A stretch of 64,000 nucleotides of DNA. It comes from Eutreptiella sp. 'Long Island Sound 2002'. Its lineage: Eukaryota > Euglenozoa > Euglenophyceae > Eutreptiales > Eutreptiaceae. The notes beneath the pieces are model-generated. The model did no database searches and was not told the origin of the DNA. It worked only from the letters and a program-made list of their open reading frames with translations. The translations under genes and the position numbers were made by a program. Below are positions 1 through 11,461 of the stretch, piece after piece. Positions within the stretch are counted from its first letter, which is position 1. Every line of letters starts with the position of its first letter. The DNA lies in the NCBI GenBank assembly GCA_964036045.1, contig OZ038382.1:115850429-115914428 (forward strand), in the 5' to 3' direction.

Positions 1-2036
1 CCGTGGGTGTTGGCGACGCTGCTGTTGCCGACAGTGTGGGTGTCATACGTGATACTAGGTAGTTGGCGTGTCTCGTGGTTGTCTGATTGCGTGGGTGTTG
101 TTGGTGTTGGTGCTGGGCGCAGCTTGCGTTTGGGTGGTCGGCGGTTCCGGGCGTACCACTCGTGGCTGGTGTTTGGTCGGCTTGTGGTCTTGGTGGTGCC
201 GGTTGTCTCTGGTGTTGGGGTATTTCCTTTGGCTGTCCTTGGGTCTGTAGTGGTAGGTGTTGCACCGGTTGTGGCCGAGGGTGTCGATGCTGTGGGTGGG
301 TGGCGGTGTCGCTGTGTTGCCGCTGTCGGTGGTGCTGGTGACGGTGTTGGTGAGGGCGCCGCCGGCAGAGCTGTGGGTGTTGGCGCCGCCGGTGATGCCG
401 GAGGCGAGGGCGTTGTAGGTGATGCCCTGGTGGATGGTGGTGTTCTGATGGTGGGGCAGGGACCTCGCCACTCCTGGCGGAGGTTCCCATGGGCGTTGCT
501 GGCCGGTGTGTTGGCGTTGGCCCCCCTTGGTGTTGTTGATGCCGATTGTGTTGTACCGGTTGGTGTCGCCGTGCTGGCTGTCGTTGACGCTCCGGGTTGC
601 TGTTGCTGAGGTCGCACTGTCGGTGGTGCTGTCGGTGATGCCGGTGGTGAGGTCGTTGCGGGCGTTGCTATGGTTTACCGCGTCTCTGATGTTGCTGATG
701 CTGCTGGTGGTTGGTGTGGGTCTGTGTTTGGGTGGTCAGTGGCCTGTGTTCGGGGGGTGGGCGCTGGTTGGTTCCTGTGGCTCTTTCTGGGTGCTGTCTT
801 GGGTGAGGGTGGTGTTGCAGGCGCCGGTGGTGTGGCTGCCGCTGGTGACTGCGTGGTGGTGTTGTTGTTGATTGTTCTGGGCTTGTGCCCTCCCCTCCTC
901 TGGCCGGGGCTTGGTGGTTTGTTGGTTCACCGGTTGTGGTGGGGTTGGTTGTCTCTGGTGGCGGAGGTTGCCGGTGGCGACGCTGATGGTGGTGTGATGC
1001 TGGCGATGGTGTTTTTGATGCCGTTGGATTGGGTGATGTAGGTGTTGTATCCGTCGTTGGTGTGCGTAGGTATCGTAGGCGATGGTGAGGACGGCGGTGC
1101 CGCCGGTGATGGTGATGGTGAGGGTGTTGTGCTGGCTTGATTGTTGGTGGTGTTGGTGTTTTCTGATGGTCTGGATGCTGGTGGTGGTGGTTCTGGGTGC
1201 GGGTCCATGGATGGCGTGGGTGTGGTCGTTGGTCACTGTTGGGTGGCTTCTTGTGTTGGTTTGATGTTGGCGAGGGTGTCTTAGGTGTTGTGCTGGGTGC
1301 TGGGATTGCTGGTGTTGCCGACAGTGTCTCCGTTGGTTCTGGCTGTTTCCGCTGGTGAGGGTGTTGTGGCGTTCAGTTTGGTTGTTGGTGGCGGTGCAGG
1401 TGTGGGTGTCGAAGTTACTGGTCCTGGGTTTGAGCGTGGTTGGTTGGGTGTTGCTGGGTGTGGCCGCTCGCCACTCCTGGCTGAGGGCTTGGTGGGTCTA
1501 CCTATGTGTCCTAGCGGTGTTTCTGGCGGCTCTGCAGCTCCCCTGGCGGGGGTAGCTGGGTTCTTGTTCTTTGGGTGTTTTTGTGCTGTGTGCATTTGTG
1601 ATGCGGGCGGTGCTCGCGCTTTGGTGTGTGGTGTGCGTTTGTGGGGCTCGTGTCGGTGGCGGCTGTGGCTGTTTGCGTTGTGTGCACGTGTGGGCATGTG
1701 TGCGGTGTGTTGGTGGTGCGTTTGGGTTCCTGTGCTCGCCTTTCTGGGCTTGGTTTGGCGGCTCTGTGTGGGTGTAGTGGCTGTGTGTCGTGACCCCTCT
1801 CCCGTCCCGGCTGTGGGTTCTGGGTGTGGTTCCCCGCCACCCCTGGCTGGGGTCTGTTGGTGGTGGTGTGTCCCCCCGTTGCCCCCTTTGCATGCCCTCC
1901 CCCCTCTTTCTCTTTGCCGCGTCGCTTGGGGCGGTGTTCCCCTGGTGCCTTGCCGGGGCCTTCCCGGCTGTGGTGGGTGGGGGGGGAAGGTCTTTGTCGC
2001 TGGCTCGGGTCCTTTCCCCTGGTGTTTCCCCTAGGG
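1..2036. repeat. G/T-biased low-complexity DNA
   Basis: The plus strand is made largely of G and T (tggtggtg, gtgttg, ggtgtgg runs), so the minus strand is A/C-rich. Open frames exist on both strands, but their predicted proteins are runs of V/G/L/W (plus) or T/H/P/Q (minus) with no domain. A hairpin motif GCCACTCCTGGC appears near 466 and 1467 and becomes dense further right. I see no gene here. Confidence 0.7.
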
Positions 2037-2470
2037 GTGCCGATGCTTGCACTCCCCGTCAGGGTGTAACTCTGTTGTACGGGCCGTCCATTTGTACCCG
2101 CTCGGTAAAAATGGACCTGCTCCGTAGCCAGGTACTCCAGCCTTTCCCCAAACCGGGGTCGGGTACACTGTGGGTCGCAGGGGAGTCCTTGCGGGGTAGG
2201 CGTGTCTCTTGCCTGCCCCGATGGACATTGTGCCCTACTCGCAGCCCCTCGCTGGGCGCGAACCGCAGTACGTGCCGTGGGGAGTGCTCTTGGTCAGGCC
2301 CAGTGGTCACCCCCGCAGGCGGGTGCCACCGCGGACCGCTGACCAACGGTCCCGGGCGTATCACACCTTATTGCGTGTGCTCAGGTGGGGCCGATACGGT
2401 CACCGGGAGGGGGCCAAAACCCCTGAGGTTGGGTCCCTCGCCTGCGTTTCCCGTGGGCCCCTTTCGTCCC
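2037..2470. other. Balanced-composition island inside the G/T-rich block
   Basis: About 430 bases have mixed composition and no hairpin motif, unlike both flanks. There is no convincing open frame and no tRNA cloverleaf or A/B-box pair that I can defend. It could be an inserted short element or a remnant of the original locus. I cannot name it. Confidence 0.4.
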
Positions 2471-5120
2471 GCCCCCCCTTTCGCTGTGTGGTTTGTGGTG
2501 GTGGGTTTCCCCTCTCTCCCAGGTGGGGTGGTGGTGGTGGGAGGGCGGCTCCTCGCCTTTCCTGGCCGTGTTGCTTGTGTGCGTGTCCCCACCTCCCCTG
2601 GTTGTGGTTCGCCGCTGGTGGCGGCGGGTGGTCCCCCGCCACAACTGGCTGTGGGTCAGGGTCTTGGGTGTGGCTCCCCTGCCGCTCCTGGCTGGGGTCC
2701 TCTGGTGTTGCCTGGGGGGTGGGCCTTCGCCACTCCTCGCTGAGGTCCGCCGGTTTGCGGGGCGTGGCCCCTCGCTTCCGGCTGTGGGTTCTGGGTGGGC
2801 GTTCCCTCGCCACTCCTGGCTAAGGGCCCCGGGTGCGGTCCCCCGCCACTCCTGCCTGGGGGCCCGCTGGTGTTGGTGGTGGGTGGCCCCTTGCCAATCC
2901 TGGCTGAGGGTCGTGGGCGCGGTTCCCCGCCACTCCTGGCTGGGGTCCGCTGGCTGCGGTGGTGGCCGTTTCCGCGGGGTTCGGTGGGGGGTTTCCTGTG
3001 CGTTGCGTGTGTTTCTGGCGCGGCCCCTGCTGGTGTGTGCGTTGTGTGTTTGTAGCAGTGGTGTGGGTGTGGGTATGGCTTCTGTGTGTGTTGGCGCGTG
3101 TGTGGCGGCGTGTGGCGGTTTGTTTCCATGGCCCGGGCTTGCTGCTGGTGTGGGTGTGGGTGTGGCTGGTGTATGGGTGGTCCCTCGCCACTCCTGGCGG
3201 AGGTTTCTGCGTGCGCTTCCCCGCCACTCCTGGCTGGGTTTCGCTGCCGGTGGTGGTGGGTGTTCCTCGCCACTCCTGGCTGAGGGCCCCCAGTGCGGTC
3301 CCTTGTTACTCCTGGCTGGGGTCCGCCGGCGGCGGTGGTGCGTGGTTGCTTGCCCCTCTTGGGTGTGGTCCTGGTTGCGGTTTCCCGCCACTCCTGGCTG
3401 GGGTCCGCCGGCCGCGGCGGTGGCCTTTTGCGTGGAATTGGGTGGGGGTTTCTCGTGGTGTGTGTGTTTGTGGCGCGGTGCGTGCGCGCGTGGTGTCTGT
3501 GTCGGTGTGTGTGTCGTGTGTTCATGGTGGCGTGGGTGTGGCTGTGTGTTACGTGTGTGATGGTGTGTGTGTGTGTGTGTGTGTGGATGTGTGGCTGGGG
3601 CAGGCTGGGGCTTGCAGCTCGTGTGGCTGTGGGTGTGGTTGGTGTGTGCCGTGGTTGGTCCCTCGCCACTCCCGGGGGAGGTTCCTGAGTGCGATTTCCC
3701 GCCACTCCTGGCTGGGTTTCGCTCTCGGTGGTGGTGGGTGCTCCTCGCCACTCCTGGCTGAGGGCCTTTGGTGCGGTTCCCCGCCACTCCTGGCTAGGGT
3801 CCGCTGGCGGCGGTGGTGTGTGGCCCTTTGCCACTCCTGGCTGCAGGTCCTGGTTGCGGTTCCCCGCCACTCCTGGCTGGGAGCTCCGCTGGTGGTGGTG
3901 TTTGGTGGGCCCCTGCCACTCCAGGCTGAGGGTCTCGGGGACGGTTCCCCGCCACTCCTGGCTGGGGTCCGTCGGCCGCGGCGCTGGCTGTTTCCGCGGG
4001 TGGGGGTTTCCCGTGTTGTGTGTGCTTGTGGCGCGGGGTGTGCGTGTGGTGCCTGTGCTGGTGTGTTTGGTGTGTGTTCGTGGTGTCTGTGTTGGACGTG
4101 GTGCGGGTGTGGGCGTGCCTTCCGCCTGCGTTTGTGTGTGTGTGTGTGTGTGTGCGTGTGTGGTGTGTTGGTGGTGTGCGGTGTGGTGCGGTGTGGTGTG
4201 TTGGTGGGGGTGTGGCTGATGTGTGTTGTGGTTGGTCCCTTGCCACTCCTGGCGGAGGTTCCTGTGTGCGCTTCCCCGCCACTCCTGGCTGGGTTTCGCT
4301 GCCGGTGGTGGTGGGCGTTCCTCGCCACTCCTGGCTGAGGCCCCCGGGTGCGTTTCCCCGCCACTCCTGGCTGGGGTCGGCCGGCGGTGGTGGTGTGCGG
4401 CTCCCCGCCACTCCTGGCTCCGGCGTGCTGGTTGCAGTGGGGTGTTTCGCGGGTGGGGGTATCCCTTGTTGTGTGTGTTTGTGCTGTGTGTGGCTGTGTG
4501 GGTTGGCCATGCTGTGTTGTGTGTTGCGTGTTTGTGGTTGTCCGCGTTGTCGGTGGTGTGGTGTGGTGGTGCGGGGGGGGTGTCTTCCCCGTGCGCTGGT
4601 GTGCGTGGTTGCGTGTGTGTGGTTTGCCGGTGGTCCGTGGCTTGGTGTCCCCGCCTCTTTTGGTTGGGGCTTGCGGCTGGTGTTTGTGTGGTTGTCATTG
4701 GTGTGTGGTGTGGCCCCCCCGCCACTTCTGGCTGAGGGTTGTGGGTGCTGCGCCCCGCCACTCCTGGCTGGGGTCCGCCGCTGTGCGGTGGTGGTTGGCC
4801 CCTTGCCACTCCTGGCTGCCGGGCTTGTTTTCGGGGCCCCACCACTCCTGGCTGGGGTCCACCGCCGGGTGCCGTGGTTGGTCCCTCACCACTCCTGGCC
4901 GAGGGCCGTGGGCGTGGTTCCCGGCCACTCCTGGCTGGGGTCCACTGGTTGTGGTGGTGGGGGCCCTTGGTGCCCTTCTCTCTGCTCGTGGTGTGTGTGT
5001 GTGTGCTGTGTGGCGCTTCGTGTTGGTGTGGGTGGCGTGGGGGGGGTCGTGCGCGGTGTGGCTGCCGTGTGTGTGCGTGTGTGTGTGTGCGGTGTGTGGT
5101 TGGCGGGGTGTGTCATACCT
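2471..5120. repeat. Hairpin-motif minisatellite (CGCCACTCCTGGCTG family)
   Basis: About 30 copies of CGCCACTCCTGGCT, with variants such as CCACCCCTGGCTGG and CCACTTCTGGCTGA, lie at irregular spacings of about 30-50 bases. They are separated by G/T-rich filler that includes (TG)n runs near 3550-3590 and 4135-4160. Each core can fold as GCCA-CTCC-TGGC, a 4-bp stem with a 4-base loop. The continuation after the core falls into a few classes (tggggtccg, tgagggcc, cggaggttcc). Repeated RHSWL and QEWRG peptides in the open frames come from this repeat, not from a gene. Confidence 0.8.
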
Positions 5121-5259
5121 TGGTTGGTTCTCGCCGTCGGTCGGCATGATCGTGGTCAAAAAGCAGAAGAAAAGCAATAGAAGAGGTCCTGTAGACGTGT
5201 AGCAGAAATGTGTGGTATGAGTAACGCGTGATACATACCTCTCTATTTGTCACACCGCG

Positions 5260-6320
5260 CTTTTTTCCCCCTGTGGAGAGAGAACGTGTGCAGGCCTTTT
5301 GGGGGGTTGGTTGGTTGTTTTTGCGTGTTGTGCCTTGTGTCTCCCTTTTTTTTTCTCCTAGCGTCTTTGATAACATACCTCTTTGCCTTGTGTTTTCCCC
5401 ATAGAGAGGGCGTGAAAGGCGCCTTTGTTTTTTTTTTCCGTAACATCCTTGCCATACCTTGTGTAGCTTCTTGTTGTCATTCCCTAAAGAGAGAGTGTGT
5501 GCATGTTTGTGCCTGGGGCGGGGCCCGGATTTCATACCGTGTTTCTCCTTGATCTTGTCTTCGTCTTCTTGTACCTTGCGGCCTTGTGTACGCTTGTGTA
5601 TGCGTGCGTGGTCCGTCCCTTTGGCGCCCTCGCTCGCATTCTTAACATACTTGTTCGCCATACCATTGTTTCCCCGTGGTTTGTGGGCATCCTCTACAGC
5701 GAGAGCGTGTGCGTGTTTTCGCGTGGGGCGGGGTGGGGCTTCATACCATGTTTCTCTTTGCTCTTGTCTCCGTCTTCTTGTACCTTGCGGCCTTGTGTAT
5801 GTTTGTGTTTGTTTGCGTGGTCCGTCCCTTTGGCGCCCTCCTTCGCATTCTTAACATACTTGCTCGCCATACCATTGTTTCCCCGTGGTCCGTGGTCATC
5901 CCCTATAGGGAGAGCATGTGCATGTTGTGTGTGTGGGGCGGGGGTGGGGTTTCATACCATGTTTCTCCTTGACCTTGTCTCCGTTTTCTTTCACCTTGCG
6001 GCCTTGTGTACATTTGGGTATGTGTGCGTGGTTCGACCCCTTGGCGCATTCCTTCGCATTTGTAACATACTTGTTCGCCTTTCCATTGTTTGCCCATGGT
6101 CCGTGGCCGCCCCATACCTTTTGCGCTTTTTTTGTTTCGTGTACCTCGCAGTGCTTGGAGCCTATGGCGGAATAATGGGGATAAATGGGTGTGGTTCGTG
6201 TTTGTGCGCATGCTTTATGACGTACGTGGTGGTTCGTCGTTCTTTTTTGCGTGCGGCGTTGTCCCTTTGGCGCCCTCCTTCACAACATACTAGGTTTCCT
6301 CATCCATGCATTTGTAGCGG
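5260..6320. repeat. Tandem array, about 210-bp unit
   Basis: The landmark GAGAG(T/C)(G/A)TGTGC occurs at 5491, 5701 and 5910, giving a unit of 209-210 bp. Each unit contains cataccatgtttctc, gtaccttgcggccttgtgta, ccctttggcgccctc and ccataccattgtttccccgtgg in the same order. Diverged partial units extend to both sides. Local open frames simply follow the repeat and show no domain. Confidence 0.85.
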
Positions 6321-6757
6321 GGGAAATGTAGGATGCATGGGGTCGTAACATACTTGTTTCTCATACCTTTGTTTTCCCGTGGTCCGTGGTCGTGGGTGGT
6401 TGGTGGTGTTTCGTGCTTTCCTTGTTCTTAGTTTTGGTGTCTCTCCTTTTGTTTTGTTTCCCCTTTTTTTTTTTTTGACGCGCACAAGTCGCCTAGCTCC
6501 TATGGCACTCACTTTGCTAGGTGGTTTGGAGCAAGCAACTTTCAAATTCCTTGTTGTCGCGTCTCGCTTGTTCTTGGTGTTCTGTGTGTGTCCTAATTTT
6601 GAAGACCTCGCCAAACAGCGGCGTAAAGTTTTTTGGGGGGTTCCTGAGGTCGGAAAAAACGATTTCTCTGTTTATTTTTGTCGGCTGTGCGTCTTTTTCT
6701 GGGTTTTTTTTTCTCTGCTGCGACCGCGCGCGACGCCTGCAGAGCTCTGCAATCCCT
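6321..6757. other. Spacer, no gene recognised
   Basis: T-rich sequence sits between the 210-bp array and the LINE-C fragment. It includes a polypyrimidine run near 6460-6477 and a perfect 12-bp palindrome, GCAGAGCTCTGC, at 6739-6750. The gypsy reverse transcriptase half expected upstream of 7358 is not present here, so the gypsy-1 fragment is truncated rather than merely interrupted. Confidence 0.5.
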
Positions 6758-7357
6758 CCGCGGAACCCATAGACCGCATGGAATGGCGTACCGGCAGGCA
6801 AAGGGAAGGGACACCCAGACGGGACAACCCGCGACACGCACCGCGAGGGGCGCCAGGGCAGGGAGGAACCCAAGGGGAGACACAAGAACCGGCATTGGCC
6901 CCGACCCCCCAGGCCAGCCGCGAGCGCCGCGCACATGCGACCAGGGCACTGCACCCGCCAAGGCAGTAGTAGCACACAGTGCTACGCACCAGCCCCACGG
7001 CTAGGCAGCCTCCGCGCCAGCCAATGGTGGCCCCACTGGCGACAAGCCAGTAGCATGGGCCCGGCGGCGCAGGCACCCCGGGCGACCACGCATCAGGGGG
7101 GCGGCGTAGCGGGTAAGCGCCTGCAACTACGGTTGTTAAGTGACGCACTGACTGGGGAGTGGCGAAAAGAGGAAGCCGGGGAGGGACAGGGCTCCGAGCC
7201 CCGTGAACCGGGGGAACTCCGCCACCAGGCAGGAGGTGTGTCATGAAGGGCCCCCCAGTAGGTCCCGGTGGGGAGGATATCTCCTGGCCCAACCAGGTGG
7301 CCCCCCGGGGCCGAAGAACATCTAGTATCCGAAATATCAAACCTCAAACCTCAAACC
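6758..7357 (+). mobile_element. LINE-C, 5'-truncated short copy (3' 600 bases)
   Basis: This stretch matches the reverse complement of 41,130-41,730 over nearly its whole length, for example gcgtaccggc, ccaaggcagtagt, gtagcatgggcccggcg and ccaccaggcaggaggtg. The match fades left of about 6758. It ends in a short tandem tail, TCAAACC x3 (7337-7357), the same tail as in the large copy. A fixed 3' end, a variable 5' end and a short-repeat tail are the signature of target-primed reverse transcription. The host sequence right after the tail is gypsy pol. No coding capacity is evident in this fragment. Confidence 0.75.
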
Positions 7358-8124
7358 CATTTTTCGGGTTATGTCCAAAGCTACGCCTCCATAGCTACCC
7401 CTTTGATTGACATGTTGAAGAATTTGCCTCAGCATAAGAATGGGAAGAAGATAGGCCTAATGCGGAATGCTTCGGCTAACAAACCGTTTTTGAAGTTCGA
7501 GCGTGCTATGACAGATTTTGTTCCCCTCCAACTAGCCAATTGGGATAAGGACTTCGTTCTTTTTTTTTTGCGCTTAATTGTCACTTTAAGGATCTAGTCC
7601 TCAGGCTGGACGCTAGTAATTGGGTGGTGGGGGCGGCCCTACAACAGGAAGGTCCTGATGGTGCTCCTCGCCCTCTTGCCTTTTTCTCCCGTAAATTGTC
7701 AGGCAGCCAATTGAATTCGAGCCTGCGGGAAGAAGAGTGCTACGCCATAGTGGCGGCACTTCTCAAGTTGAATGGTTTAGGGGGGAACAAGCAACTGCAG
7801 GTCCGTAGGGACCACGGTAGCCTTGAAAATTGGGCTACGGAGGACTTTGAAACCTTGGGCGGTCCCTCTCCACGCCAAGCACGTTGGCGTGATCTGTTTT
7901 CCAAATTTGACCTCCATGTGGTTTACACCCCGGGGCCCCTGAACCCCGTGGGTGATTCTTGGTCCCGTTGGGCTTACTCTGCTAACACGGCGTTGGGCGA
8001 TGTGTCCATACATGGGACGGCCCAAGCGGCCGGGGATGCGCGGGACATGATGGAGGCCGAGAAGGAGGAACTTCTCGCCCACCCCCTTGTGTTTCAGGCG
8101 GTTGTGGGGCCTGTTTCTTACTAG
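7358..8124 (+). pseudogene. gypsy-1 pol fragment: end of reverse transcriptase and RNase H
   Basis: The frame opens mid-gene just after the LINE-C tail, with the RT connection region (FSGYVQSYASIATPLIDMLK, the usual step before gypsy RNase H). The RNase H domain follows: RLDASNWVVGAAL supplies the first catalytic Asp, EEECYAIVAALLKLN the Glu, and FSKFDLHVVYTPGPLN the conserved end. A T9 run at about 7560-7568 shifts the frame between the two parts, and a TAG at 8122-8124 ends it. The RT palm with its YxDD box, the protease and gag are absent upstream. It is a 5'-truncated, inactive copy. Confidence 0.85.
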
Positions 8125-8379
8125 GTCTAATGCGGCGCCTTGGGCTGTTGAGGCGCCGCGTGTGATCCACCATACGATCCACCCCCTCAAGCTTCGTCTC
8201 GAGTGGGGGGGGGGGAGACGAAGAAAACGAAAAAGCTTCGAAGACTGGAGTGAATTGCCAAGATAAAGAAATCTTGGAAGTCCCACCAGAAGGCAACACC
8301 TATACATGGCCAGGATGCTCCCAATGGTTTTGAGATAAATTGGGCTAAACAGTACCCAAATTGTGAGTGCTACAAAAAA

Positions 8380-9483
8380 ATGCGGCAAGATGCCTTGAAT
8401 GGGAACTTCCAAGACGAAGTGAGGTTGGTGGATAACAAGCTCGTCCGTAATGGACGGTTGTGTGTTCCTACATCGCTAGTGCATGGTATGGTGGCCGAAT
8501 ACCACGATCTTCACTTAACTACCTCCAGTGTGGAAGAACACAGGAAGCAAATTAACCATGGCGTGGAAGGTGAGGGATTGTACAAAGCAGTGGAAATGCA
8601 ATGCCAAACGTGTCCCTCATGTGCCATTCACACGCATGACACCAAGCGCAAGCAAGGGTACATGGCCCCTATGCCTATACCTATGGAGCCCATGGACTCC
8701 GTAGCGCGTGATGTGTTTCACTACCCTTCCACCTCTCATGATGGAGAGGAGTATGACCCGATGCTCCTATGTGTTTGCCGGCTTTCCGGCTACCTCATCG
8801 CGATCCCTATTCCTAAACCTCGTCATGAAGACCAGGATGAAGGGCTAACGGGGAAGAGAGCTGCCCATTTGATAATGGAACGCTGGGTGGATAGGTTCGG
8901 AGCCCCTCGTGAGATATGCTCCGAATGTGGGCCACAATTCGTGAGCCAATATTTCCAAACCCTTTGTTCTAAGATTGGTGCCCCCTCAACTATGCTTCTC
9001 GCGGGTAGACAGCAAGGTAATGACAAAGCCAAAAATACTGGCAAGCAGCTAAGGCGTGCCGTTGCTAAAGCCCTCACCTTGAGGAAGGGCACTAATTGGA
9101 AAAGAGTTTTGCCTGCCCTTGTACGCGCGTGGCATGAGACTACAGGTCATTCGGGTTATACGCCTAACGAGATTGTGTTTGGTAAACACAACTGTACTAA
9201 GGAGCCGCCTCTTGCGGAGCCTAACGGGGTTGCCCAAGACGCCGCGCACCACTTCCAGCGGCGTGAGGAGCTTATTGCCCTTGTACGTAGAGCTATTATT
9301 CACGTGGGAGAGACAATGGCTCATAAATACCATAAAAGGACGAGGATGTCCCCGAATTTCTCAAAAGGGTTTCGCGTATGCGTCCGTCACCAACGCCAAA
9401 ATCCTGGCGATAAAACTTGCCCCTATTGGGATGGACCCTATGAGGTCGTGGCCAAGAAGCCTCACGACCTCTATGTTATTTAA
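8380..9483 (+). pseudogene. gypsy-1 integrase, catalytically damaged
   Basis: The order is a diverged zinc-binding region ending CQTCPSC (about residues 75-81), then a retroviral integrase core, then a GPY/F-like end (DKTCPYWDGPYEVV). Similarity continues upstream to about 8330 behind stops. The first Asp is kept (ARDVFHYP). The second is Glu (ICSECGPQF where SD.GPQF is usual), and the third position, normally Glu in GN.KAERT, reads GNDKAKNTG. With two of three DDE residues changed, strand transfer should be lost. A TAA at 9481-9483 separates it from the chromodomain, which continues in the same frame. Confidence 0.85.
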
Positions 9484-9753
9484 GTGGACCAACGAAAACT
9501 AGTTGACGTCCATGTTGATTGTCCAATGAAGACGGTCAACTCGCCCCGCTCCCCGGTGCCTTTAAATTACACCAAGGAGGTTGCTGGAGTGCCCTCCCGA
9601 TTTGAGGAGGACACTTATAACGTGAAGAAAATATTGGGTCACCGTACTCACCGCAAGAGACTTCTTTTCAAGGTACGTTGGGAGGATTACACAAATAATT
9701 TGGATACCGAGGAGCCCGTTGAAACGTTCGTACCATCCTACAATAAGGTTTGA
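9484..9753 (+). pseudogene. gypsy-1 C-terminal chromodomain
   Basis: After the stop at 9481 the same frame continues, and DTYNVKKILGHR...LLFKVRWEDYTNN...EPVETF forms a recognisable chromodomain (strand-strand-helix with the aromatic W and Y positions). Chromodomains fused behind integrase define chromoviruses and are thought to steer integration to methylated-histone chromatin. The frame ends with TGA after SYNKV. No LTR is recognisable in the following 150 bases. Confidence 0.8.
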
Positions 9754-11461
9754 CGAGATTACTTGCAGAAACAGCATCTGACGCAAACCGTTGACCTCCT
9801 CGCCCACCTTGGTGGACCGCTGTCATGCGCGTGCCACGGAAAAGACCCTAACCAATATGGGGATATTATTGTTTGGGGAAGGGACAAGAGAGCGAGAAGT
9901 CGTGGGAGATAAGAAGATGTGTTAGAAGTCCATGAATGCCTAACAATTTCTCAAAATATTGGTTTCATATGGAGCAATGGTATTATTCTTTATTGGAGTT
10001 TGGTTGGGACATTGGGGGAAATTTTATCCATGGAGCTTGATCACTTCCAATATGGGTGAAAGACACTGAGTGGCCTGACTTGAAATCAAAAGAGGGTATA
10101 TCTATTTTATTATATTCCATGAGTTATTGTTTTGTTATTCCATTGTTTATTCTTTGAACACTATTTGTATCATAGCACAACATGGGTGTTGGCCTTTGCT
10201 TTATCTATTTTTTTTGGCTAGTCTCATTGAGGCTGAGCTGTTCCGTAATCTGTATTTTTCTCCACCATATGGTCAATTCACAGGGGAGGATTATGATTTT
10301 CAGAATCAGCATAAAATTCTGCATCTATGTATTGGTCATAAGACTATTTCATTTTTTTGGCCATTTTTGCCCCGTGAGCGCGCCGCTTCCACTATCGGCA
10401 GTTCCTACTGAGTTCTGAGATCATCAGGGTAGTTCCTACTGAGTTCTGCAGTCGCGAATTAGTTTTTCTCCAAGCTAGAAAAAATTCCTGGGAGACATTT
10501 GAAGTGATTTTCTACCATATTTTATCCCTTTTAAACCATTTTTCTTTCGTCCGTTTGACTATCTGTGCAGGAAGCCTGATTTCTGAGTTATACCATTTTT
10601 ACCCTGATCTGAAGTCACTGTCCACTGTCGCAGAATGCAGACTGAAGTCCTGAGTGGTACTGATGCATACATTCATGTATACGAGCAAACACAAGGCCCA
10701 ACATCACCCATTGTTTGTCTGTTCATTGTACAACCCCATCAAGTTCTTCATTATTTTATTGATCCCAGTTCTGCTCGTCTTGGAGTTGGTCTGTTTTTAT
10801 CTTCCACTAAAATCTTTGAGTACCTGAAATGGTGCAAGAGCAAACACCAAAGCAAGTGCAACCAGAGGATACAGAGACTATTCAAATAAAGGAACAAGAT
10901 GCAAAGCGGGAATTTAATAGTGGTAGCAGAGGTGTGGATGCTACTGTGCACGATATCGATTCCACACGTCGAAGCGTCGATCTCGCGAGTTCTAGCAACA
11001 TCGACGATCCACAAGCGTCACTGGGGTCTTTCGTTCAGCGAGCACAAGAGGACGATGGGGCGAATCAAGGAAGGCAACCTTCATCTCAATCATACACCTA
11101 TGATTTTAAATCTCATTTTGTCACATAACTCAGTATCTGGGCATTTCTGCAAACAGCATGGAAATCTCTACATGACTGCGAAGTTGATTTTTGAAAATTC
11201 GACTCTTTTGGAGAATGCATTTCTGATCTGGCATCGCACTCACTAAGGATTTCCCGTAATCACAGATTCATTCGCGATTTAGCGGCAGCGACGCGAGCGT
11301 AAATAGTTTGTTTGGTCCATTTGGGGCGTACCTTCCGCGGCACGCAGGAACTGAGCATATCAGGTTGCGTAACTAAGCATACTCGTCATGCTGAGCACAT
11401 TTCTGGTCCCCTGCCCTCCCCAGCCGTAAGGTTAAAGGCAATTGTCATCCTTTTTCCCCCC
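9754..11461. other. A/T-richer spacer without a recognised gene
   Basis: Open frames are under about 115 codons and show no domain. A short direct repeat, tagttcctactgagttctg, occurs twice near 10,397-10,450. Nothing else can be supported. Confidence 0.5.

Noticed and set aside
1285-5202. Long frames of 250-730 codons on both strands in the G/T-rich block
   Set aside because: They follow the hairpin repeat and strand bias, contain only low-complexity peptides, and overlap each other in several frames.
6390-6757. Upstream half of the gypsy-1 reverse transcriptase left of the short LINE-C copy
   Set aside because: No RT motif is found in any frame, so this is not a simple nested insertion with both host halves preserved.
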